From assembly GCA_035536185.1 (NCBI GenBank), contig DATLOM010000015.1:1-27668 (forward strand): a DNA stretch of 27,668 bases. The letters run 5' to 3'. Within the stretch, counting starts at the first letter, position 1. Every line of letters starts with the position of its first letter. Made by a program: the position numbers and the translations under genes. Below are positions 22,656 through 27,668 of the stretch, one piece after another. This DNA comes from GCA-2861595 sp035536185 (GTDB lineage: Bacteria > Actinomycetota > Acidimicrobiia > Acidimicrobiales > GCA-2861595). The notes beneath the pieces were generated by a model. It was not told where the DNA came from, searched no databases, and saw nothing but the letters and a program-made list of their open reading frames with translations.

Positions 22656-25166
22656 GTGACGGCAGTGGACAAGGCAATGACGGCACACCTGGTGGAGACC
22701 GTCCTCGGCACCATCGCCCGGCGGGCGGTGATCGAAGCCGGCGGCGCCTGCGACCGCTCCTTCGTAGTGGACGCAGTGTGGGAGGAGCTCGCTGGCGGCG
22801 TGCTCGACCGTGCCCAGCTCGGGGACGTCCTCGAGGACCTGTTCCACGAACCCGATTCGGTGCTGACGTCGCTCGCCGACGGGCGGGTCCTGGACAGCGC
22901 CACGTTGGCCGAACGTCTCGTGCTCACTCACCGCCTGTCCGAGGCCGAGGTGGCCGCTGAGAGCCTGGAGCTCGACGCCGACCTCAGCGTTCTCGCCATG
23001 GTCGCCGGCGTCGACGGCGGCCTGCACAGCGCCGACGGCTCCCCGTTGCGGCTGCGCCAGCGCAGAGAGCGCGGCGCCGGGCGGGCCGGCGGGACGCGGC
23101 GGGCGGCGCGCCTGGAGGGACCCGCGGGATGGCTGCAGGAGTTCGCCCCGGGCGGCATCGTGGCCGCCCGTGCTGCCGGCGGGTTCTTGTCGCTCGTAGC
23201 GGTGGACGACCGCGAGCTGGCTGCCCCGCCGCCCGACCTCGCCGGCGGCCTGGCCCGGCTGCTGGACCTGGCCAACGAGAAGGACGGCTCTCCCGTCTTC
23301 GCCTGGGAGCTGCAGGTCCTCGCCGCCCTCGACCTCGACACCTGGTTCTGCGTCCCTCGCCCACCGTTCGGCGAGTTGGCCGTGGCCGCCGGCTTCGAGC
23401 TGGACGACGAGCTGGTCGGCCGGCCCGGCTGCTGGGAAGCGCACAAGAAGCTGGGCGACACCGTGGCGGCGATCGTCCGCCACGGCCTGGCCGAGAACGA
23501 CGTCTCGTTGCTCCTCGACATGATCAAGGCCTTCGAGGTCTGGCGCGGCGACGCTTCCTCCCGCCCATCGGCCGCACTGGTGGAGCGCCTGCGCCTCCGC
23601 TGGCCGGTGGCACACCCGGCGGTCGAGGAGCTGCGCAGGCGGGGCGCGGAGGCAGACGAGCTGACGGCCTTCGCCGCCGCCCTCGGTGGCGTGGTGGGGG
23701 ACTGGTTGGCGGCCCGCGCCGCCGCCCTTCGCGGCGCCCCCCTCGAGGCCGAACGCCTGGCCGTCAAGGCCCTGGCCGTCGATCCGAGCTTCGGCCCTGC
23801 GGTCTCGGAGGCCGCCTGGTGCGCCGCCGACCGCGGCCGCGCTCGCGAGGCGGTCAACCTGCTGCAACCCGTCCGCCACCACGACGACGACGAGCTCGGC
23901 GCGCTCCGCCACTTCGCTGCCGCGTCGGCGCCGGTGGTGGGTCGCAACGCCGCCTGCCCCTGCGGATCGGGCCGCAAGTTCAAGCAGTGCCACCTGGGCC
24001 GCACCGCCCTTCCCGACGGCGAGCGCCTGCGGTGGCTGCTCGCCAAGGCACGCCAGTTCGTCACCGAGGTGGCCCCACCTCGGGTACTCGACGACGTGGG
24101 TTTCGGCGGGGTCGACCCGCAGGCCGAGGCGCTGGGCATCGACCTGTTGCTGTTCGACGGCGGATGGCTGGAGCGGTTCGTCGCCGAGCGGGGGCCCCTC
24201 CTCCCCGAGATGGAGCAGGACTGGGCGGAGAACTGGTGCGGGTCGCACGTGTCGTCGGTCTTCCGGATCGCCGAGTCCGGTGCCGGCGGGCGTGTGGTCC
24301 TGGAGGACCTCGACGGCGGCGCCCGCTACGCGGTGGACGCGCCGGAGACCGCCGGGGCTGTGGTCGGTCTCCTGGTGTGGGCTCGCCTCTTGCCCGTGGA
24401 GGACCGTTGGTGGACCTCCGGCGTCGTGCGCTTCGTCAGCCTCGCCGAGCGCGGCACCCTGTTCGCCGCCCTCGCGCCGGGGACATCGGTCGCCGACCGG
24501 CTCGAGGCGTTGGCGCCCGAGGCTCGCCTGGTCCGCATCAGCAACACCTCGGGCGACCCGACCGTGCTGTGCACCACCGTTGTCGCTGTCCGGGATGCCG
24601 CCGATGCCACCGAGCGCCTCGACGACCACTTCGGACGAGAAGGCGACGAGCAGGTGTGGCACACGCACGCTGACACGCCGGGCATGCAACAGGCGCTCAT
24701 GGCGGCGTTCCGCCTCGACGGCGACGGCAGGCTGCACATCGAGACCAACTCGCTGAAGCGCCGGGATGCAGCCGTGGAGCTGGTTCTCGATCTGCTGGGA
24801 CAGGTGGACATCGTCGACGAGACCCGCGTCCCCATCGCCAGGGCCCAGGCGGCGAAGCAGGACGAGGAGCTGATGGAGATGGCCGGGTCGTCGCTCGGCG
24901 TCCTCGGCGAGGCCGACGAATACGATGACGACGAAGACGACGAAGACGACGAGGGCTCCGAGGAGCTGGCGGCAGCCATGGCCGCCATCATGGAGGCGCA
25001 CGAGGAACGCTGGCTCGACCAGGCCATCCCCGCCCTCGGCGGCCGGACCCCCCGGCAGGCGGTCGGCGACGAGTCACTGCGCCCGGACCTGGTCACCTTC
25101 CTCGCCGAGATGGAGGCCGGCGGCGGCTTCGACCCCGATCGCCTCCGCACCCGGCTCGGCCTCTAG
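22656..25166 (+). CDS. Large SEC-C motif protein
   Basis: An 836-aa protein, probably cytosolic, with one recognisable motif: a SEC-C zinc-binding site RNAACPCGSGRKFKQCHLG with ligands C434, C436, C445 and H446. In SecA this motif binds zinc and SecB; in many stand-alone proteins it accompanies nucleic-acid or protein-binding modules of unknown role. The N-terminal 430 residues are helical and Ala/Leu/Glu-rich, including a TPR-like piece (LAVKALAVDPSFGPAVSEAAWCAADRGRAREAVNLL) just before the motif. Near the C-terminus is an acidic tract (EYDDDEDDEDDEGSEE, about 755-770), followed by ERWLDQAIPALGGRTPRQAVGDESLRPDL, a block found at the C-end of related SEC-C proteins. GTG 22656 is preferred over in-frame GTG 22638 because GGAGGGGGG (22641-22649) is well placed upstream. 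Confidence 0.88.
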   Translation: MTAVDKAMTAHLVETVLGTIARRAVIEAGGACDRSFVVDAVWEELAGGVLDRAQLGDVLEDLFHEPDSVLTSLADGRVLDSATLAERLVLTHRLSEAEVAAESLELDADLSVLAMVAGVDGGLHSADGSPLRLRQRRERGAGRAGGTRRAARLEGPAGWLQEFAPGGIVAARAAGGFLSLVAVDDRELAAPPPDLAGGLARLLDLANEKDGSPVFAWELQVLAALDLDTWFCVPRPPFGELAVAAGFELDDELVGRPGCWEAHKKLGDTVAAIVRHGLAENDVSLLLDMIKAFEVWRGDASSRPSAALVERLRLRWPVAHPAVEELRRRGAEADELTAFAAALGGVVGDWLAARAAALRGAPLEAERLAVKALAVDPSFGPAVSEAAWCAADRGRAREAVNLLQPVRHHDDDELGALRHFAAASAPVVGRNAACPCGSGRKFKQCHLGRTALPDGERLRWLLAKARQFVTEVAPPRVLDDVGFGGVDPQAEALGIDLLLFDGGWLERFVAERGPLLPEMEQDWAENWCGSHVSSVFRIAESGAGGRVVLEDLDGGARYAVDAPETAGAVVGLLVWARLLPVEDRWWTSGVVRFVSLAERGTLFAALAPGTSVADRLEALAPEARLVRISNTSGDPTVLCTTVVAVRDAADATERLDDHFGREGDEQVWHTHADTPGMQQALMAAFRLDGDGRLHIETNSLKRRDAAVELVLDLLGQVDIVDETRVPIARAQAAKQDEELMEMAGSSLGVLGEADEYDDDEDDEDDEGSEELAAAMAAIMEAHEERWLDQAIPALGGRTPRQAVGDESLRPDLVTFLAEMEAGGGFDPDRLRTRLGL

Positions 25167-25215
25167 CCAGCTGAGCAATGCTCCTGGCGGCGGGCTAGCC
25201 GTACACGGGCCCGTG
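25166..25215. terminator. Hairpin and palindrome between convergent genes
   Basis: Right after the SEC-C stop, GCCAG-CT-GAGC-AAT-GCTC-CTGGC (25166-25188) forms a 9-bp stem with a 2-nt bulge and 3-nt loop. It is followed by the perfect 12-bp palindrome CACGGGCCCGTG (25204-25215). There is no T-tract. The position between convergent genes suits a bidirectional terminator. Confidence 0.5.
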
Positions 25216-25223
25216 CCGTTGCT

Positions 25224-25730
25224 CTACAGGCGCCGGAGTATCGCCGCCACGAAGGCGTCCAGGTCGTCCGGCTTCCGTGAGGTGATGAGGTTGGCGTCGT
25301 CGACCACCTCACGGTCGACCCACTCGGCACCGGCGTTCACGAGATCCGTGCGGATCGAGGGCCACGACGTGACCGTTCGTCCCCGCACGACGTCCGCCTC
25401 GACCAGCAGGCTGCCGGCGTGGCAGATGGCGGCCACCGGCTTGTCGCCGTCGAAGATGCTGCGGACGAACTTGACGACGTCGGCCGCCGTCCGCAGCTTG
25501 TCCGGGGAGTAGCCGCCGGGAACCACCAAGGCGTCGAAGTCGGCGGCGCTCACCTCGTCGGGCGTGGCCTCGGGCGTGAAGGTGACCTTCCCCTTCTTGC
25601 CCCGGACCTCCTTGCCCGCCTCCTTGCCGATCACCGTCACCTGGTGCCCGGCCTCTCGGATCCGCTCGTAGGGGACCTGGAACTCAGAGTCCTCGAAGTC
25701 GTCTGCCAGTACGAATGCGACCTTGGCCAC
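25224..25730 (-). CDS. DJ-1/PfpI family protein
   Basis: A 168-aa cytosolic protein of the PfpI/YhbO branch of the DJ-1 superfamily, whose members act as glyoxalase-like or deglycase stress proteins or as peptidases. Visible are the N-terminal strand AKVAFVLADDFEDSEFQVPYERIREAGHQVTVIG with the conserved acidic residue in the EDSEF region, the DALVVPGGYSPDKLR loop, and the nucleophile elbow AICHAG with C103 and H104. The TSWPSIRTDLVNAGAEWVDREVVDDANLITSRKPDDLDAF block is characteristic of the branch. Length matches the family. The start is GTG 25730, with GAGGAG seven to eight nt upstream. An 18-nt duplication covers the ribosome-binding region. It is transcribed convergently with the SEC-C gene, and a role in carbonyl or oxidative stress is likely. 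Confidence 0.95.
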   Translation of the reverse strand: MAKVAFVLADDFEDSEFQVPYERIREAGHQVTVIGKEAGKEVRGKKGKVTFTPEATPDEVSAADFDALVVPGGYSPDKLRTAADVVKFVRSIFDGDKPVAAICHAGSLLVEADVVRGRTVTSWPSIRTDLVNAGAEWVDREVVDDANLITSRKPDDLDAFVAAILRRL

Positions 25731-25757
25731 GATTGGCTCCTCTCTCTCGATTGGCTC
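25730..25757. repeat. Direct repeat at the PfpI gene ribosome-binding region
   Basis: CGATTGGCTC occurs at 25730-25739 and again at 25748-25757, an 18-nt period. On the transcribed strand this duplicates a GAGCCAATCG that includes part of the ribosome binding site. Likely a small tandem duplication. Confidence 0.45.
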
Positions 25758-25886
25758 GCCTCTCCGTCCTACCCGTCCTCTCCCGTTGGGTCACCCCGAC
25801 CCACTCCCGGTGGCCATGACAGCAGGGAAGGCGGGCTGCCCGGTACCGTTCGCTCGTGACCAGAGCGCTTTGTCTGCGGTCGGATC

Positions 25887-26108
25887 GTGCCCGAAGTGCC
25901 TGAACTTCCCGAAGAAGAGGTCGAGGAGGCTGAGGCAGCGACGGAGGGTGATGAACACGGCCACGACTCCGTGGCGGCCGAGGACGGGACCCTGCTCGAG
26001 CACCTCGAGGAGACCCACGGCCTAGAAGCCCCCCCGACCCTGAGCCCGTCGACCCAGGACGGCCTCCACGACCGGCTCCATCACACGGACAAGGCCAGAG
26101 ACGAGTAG
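25887..26108 (+). CDS. Small acidic His-containing protein, unknown function
   Basis: A 73-aa frame from GTG 25887. The first 25 residues are very Glu-rich (PEVPELPEEEVEEAEAATEG). The second half, GTLLEHLEETHGLEAPPTLSPSTQDGLHDRLHHTDKARDE, contains several His residues and resembles a short recurring actinobacterial sequence (LLEHL...HGL.....LSPST..GLHDRLH). I recognise that pattern but cannot attach a function. There is no good ribosome site, and the true start could be further in, at the in-frame GTG near 25968. It is transcribed convergently with the small gene at 26155. Confidence 0.55.
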   Translation: MPEVPELPEEEVEEAEAATEGDEHGHDSVAAEDGTLLEHLEETHGLEAPPTLSPSTQDGLHDRLHHTDKARDE

Positions 26109-26154
26109 CTCGGTCTCGATCAGCGTTGGTCGGCGCGGTTGCCAGCGGTCGCCG

Positions 26155-26400
26155 TCAACCTCCCCTCGAAGAAGGCATCTCCCACCGCGCTACCTCGATA
26201 GCGGCCTCCATGGCCGTCCTTAGCTCCGGCTCCTCCTCCGAACTGCCGCGGAGCGTGTCCCTCAGGATCGCTTCGATGAGCCCGAGCTTGTAGACGGTGA
26301 CCTGCTCCTGTCCGAGCAGCGCTCGCTGTTTCAGGCCCTCCAGGTAGAGCGACGGAAGTGCCCGCCGGAGCTTCAGCACCCTGGTTGTCTCGTCCGCCAT
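26155..26400 (-). CDS. Small helical hypothetical protein
   Basis: An 81-aa protein from ATG 26400, which has GAGGGG nine nt upstream; the in-frame TTG at 26409 is too close to that site. The sequence MADETTRVLKLRRALPSLYLEGLKQRALLGQEQVTVYKLGLIEAILRDTLRGSSEEEPELRTAMEAAIEVARWEMPSS is predicted to be mostly helical, with a basic first part and an acidic, Ala-rich last part. No known domain is recognised and there are no cysteines. The neighbours do not suggest a function; it is divergent from the HNH gene. It could be a small regulatory or antitoxin-like protein, but no toxin partner is adjacent. Confidence 0.6.
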   Translation of the reverse strand: MADETTRVLKLRRALPSLYLEGLKQRALLGQEQVTVYKLGLIEAILRDTLRGSSEEEPELRTAMEAAIEVARWEMPSSRGG

Positions 26401-26481
26401 CGGGATCAACCCCTCTCATCTTCGCCTGCACGCCATGCTGCCGGCTTCTCCTCATGGCCTGAAAGAATTTCTTGGAAAAGC

Positions 26482-26511
26482 TTGACTAGCGAACATCCGT
26501 TCGGGTATACT
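26482..26511 (+). promoter_or_regulatory. Strong promoter with nested SOS (LexA) box
   Basis: -35 TTGACT (26482-26487) and -10 TATACT (26506-26511), each 5 of 6 to consensus, are separated by 18 nt. Between them lies CGAACATCCGTTCG (26490-26503), a perfect palindrome of the form CGAAC-N4-GTTCG, which matches the Gram-positive/mycobacterial LexA-binding site GAAC-N4-GTTC. LexA bound here would block RNA polymerase directly, so the downstream DUF222/HNH gene should be induced by DNA damage. Confidence 0.8.
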
Positions 26512-26624
26512 AATGGGGATGTCGCAGCCGCTCCGGCGGCAGCGGATCAACACCTCGAGCAGCCGGGTCGACGGCTCTCCACAAGCCATAGCTGTGTGTG
26601 TCCCTTGGAGAGGGGAGGTGTCGA
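26512..26624 (+). other. Long 5' leader of the DUF222/HNH gene
   Basis: About 105 nt separate the predicted transcription start (near 26518) from ATG 26625, an unusually long leader for this window. An ATG at 26519 lies 7 nt after the -10 and opens MSQPLRRQRINTSSS..., a frame that continues into the HNH gene in another register to 26791. It may be a leaderless leader peptide or chance. Confidence 0.3.
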
Positions 26625-27668
26625 ATGAGCCTCGATTTCGTGAGCGCCGCCGTGTCGTTCCGCGGCCTGGTGCGCGAGGTGGACGTGAGGGTGATGGAGG
26701 GCAGGCTGTGCGTGCTGGTGGCCGAGGAGCTGGCCCGGGTGGAAAAGGCCTGTGCCGCGCTGCGATCCATGGCCGCGGCTCGCGCCGCTGAGTGCGGAGC
26801 CCACCGTGAGCGGGGCTTCAACTCCCCCGAGGACTGGCTGGCCGGCGCCTCGGGGTCCACCCGTGGCCAGGCCAGGTCAGACATCCAGACCGGCTCGCGG
26901 TTGGAGGACCTCCCCGAGACCAAAGAGGCTGCCCTCCAGGGGGATCTGTCTCTCGGCCAGGCCGAAGAGATCGCCAGGACCGAGAAGGAAAAGCCCGGCT
27001 CGGAGTCCGAGATGCTCAACAAGGCCAAGACCTCCACCCGCCAGCAGCTGGCCGACGCCGGTCGCAAGCTGCGCCAGCAAGGCGTCGATCGCCAGCAGCT
27101 GGCCAAGGACCAGCACCAAAAGAGGTCCTTTCGGAGCTGGACCGACGGTGACGGCATGATCTGTGGCCAGTTCCGCTTCGAGCCCGTCGTGGGAGTCCCC
27201 CTGGTGACCCGCCTGCAGGCCGAGGCCGACCGCATCCACCGGGAGGCTCGGCGCACCGGCTCCACCGAGGCCTGGGAGGCCCACGCCGCGGATGCCCTGG
27301 CCGCCATGATGGGCGAGGGCGGAGCCAGGCCGCATCGCACCAAGGCCGATGTGGTCTTTGTGGTGGACCTGCGGACCTTCCGCACCGGCGAGCATCCCGA
27401 GACGGTGTCCCACATCGTCGGCGGTGGGCCGGTGGACCCCGAGGTGGTGCGGCAGATGGCCAAGGATGCCTTCTTGAAGGTGGTCTTCCACGACGGGGTC
27501 AACATCCACACCGTCACCCATCTCGGGCGCTACATCCCCGCTGAGCTGCGCACCGCTCTGGAGCTGGGTGACCCACCGGAGCTCGACGGCGTCACCTGCT
27601 CGGGGTGCGGCAAGAAGTTCAAGCTCCAGTGGGACCACGTCGAGCCCGTCTGTGCCGGGGGGGTGACC
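26625..27668 (+). CDS. DUF222 / HNH endonuclease domain protein (13E12-like), 3' end beyond window
   Basis: Member of the DUF222-HNH family (13E12 repeat proteins of mycobacteria), often present in many copies in actinobacteria. 348 codons are in the window. Residues about 1-300 are the DUF222 region, including RVEKACAALRSMAAARAAECGAHRERGFNSPEDWLAGASGSTRGQARSD and a Gln/Lys-rich helical stretch (about 130-170, probably coiled coil). The C-terminal part has THLGRYIPAELRTALELGDPPELDG, then the HNH core CSGCGKKFKLQWDHVEPVCAGG with C325, C328, D337 and H338; the last catalytic residues lie past the edge. Such proteins are predicted nucleases. GGAGG at 26614-26618, 6 nt before ATG 26625, fixes the start. 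The promoter carries a LexA-type box. Confidence 0.93.
   Translation, partial: MSLDFVSAAVSFRGLVREVDVRVMEGRLCVLVAEELARVEKACAALRSMAAARAAECGAHRERGFNSPEDWLAGASGSTRGQARSDIQTGSRLEDLPETKEAALQGDLSLGQAEEIARTEKEKPGSESEMLNKAKTSTRQQLADAGRKLRQQGVDRQQLAKDQHQKRSFRSWTDGDGMICGQFRFEPVVGVPLVTRLQAEADRIHREARRTGSTEAWEAHAADALAAMMGEGGARPHRTKADVVFVVDLRTFRTGEHPETVSHIVGGGPVDPEVVRQMAKDAFLKVVFHDGVNIHTVTHLGRYIPAELRTALELGDPPELDGVTCSGCGKKFKLQWDHVEPVCAGGVT

Noticed and set aside
22632..25001. Very long open frame on the minus strand opposite the SEC-C gene
   Set aside because: It mirrors the true gene in GC-rich codons, gives Gly/Ala/His/Gln/Arg-rich sequence with no recognisable motif, and the plus strand has a SEC-C motif and a ribosome site.
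1..27668. tRNA, rRNA, CRISPR array, transposase, integrase or attachment site
   Set aside because: Looked for by eye on both strands; no spaced direct repeats, cloverleaf-type sequences or recombinase motifs were seen. A dedicated RNA-gene scan was not possible.

Overview
The window is GC-rich chromosomal DNA with long G/C-ending codon runs and frequent GTG or TTG starts. It carries a DUF222/HNH (13E12-like) protein under a GAAC-N4-GTTC SOS box. Together with the gene families present (AAA-TPR-LuxR regulator, GAF-SpoIIE phosphatase, FtsX permeases with an N-terminal AAGAERT-type segment), this points to an actinobacterium, possibly an uncultured member of the Acidimicrobiia. That placement is inferred from gene content only. 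I found no rRNA, tRNA, CRISPR array, insertion sequence or phage gene. Coding density is high, and no gene-free stretch exceeds about 225 bases.

Layout. 1-548 (-): 5' part of a DrrA-type ABC ATPase that runs off the left edge. 621-1859 (-): GAF plus SpoIIE/PP2C phosphatase. 1957-2442 (+): unknown acidic protein. 2531-4840 (-): FtsX-like permease with a good leaderless promoter. 4969-8493 (-): four-gene ABC-2 operon (ATPase, permease, ATPase, permease), every junction overlapping by 4 nt. 8560-12465: a sulfur-handling block with a DsrE-like protein and an ArsR-rhodanese regulator on the minus strand, and an MBL-rhodanese protein overlapping an MFS transporter on the plus strand. A divergent control region with an 8-bp inverted repeat separates the two arms. 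12668-14557 (+): ABC exporter behind a textbook MerR-type promoter. 14688-15473 (+): SirB1-like transglutaminase-fold/TPR protein. 15495-18065 (-): second FtsX-like permease. 18162-19187 (-): MBL-fold hydrolase. 19325-22282 (-): large AAA-TPR-LuxR regulator. 22386-22556 (+): small conserved-looking protein. 22656-25166 (+): large SEC-C protein. 25224-25730 (-): DJ-1/PfpI protein. 25887-26108 (+) and 26155-26400 (-): two small unknown genes. 26625-27668 (+): DUF222/HNH protein, cut by the right edge.

How the parts may work together. The most coherent system is the sulfur block. An ArsR repressor whose only two cysteines lie in its fused rhodanese domain probably controls an MBL-rhodanese enzyme and an MFS exporter through the shared operator-like repeat, with a two-CxxC DsrE protein downstream of the regulator. 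The enzyme lacks the usual third iron ligand and its first rhodanese domain lacks the active cysteine, so its chemistry may differ from that of standard persulfide dioxygenases.

Two other regulatory signals stand out. One is a 19-bp-spaced promoter with a 9-bp perfect dyad, the MerR architecture, in front of the ABC exporter, with no MerR gene in the window. The other is a LexA-type box nested between -35 and -10 of the DUF222/HNH gene. Several genes have a -10-like hexamer 6-7 nt before the start codon, which suggests leaderless transcription is common here.
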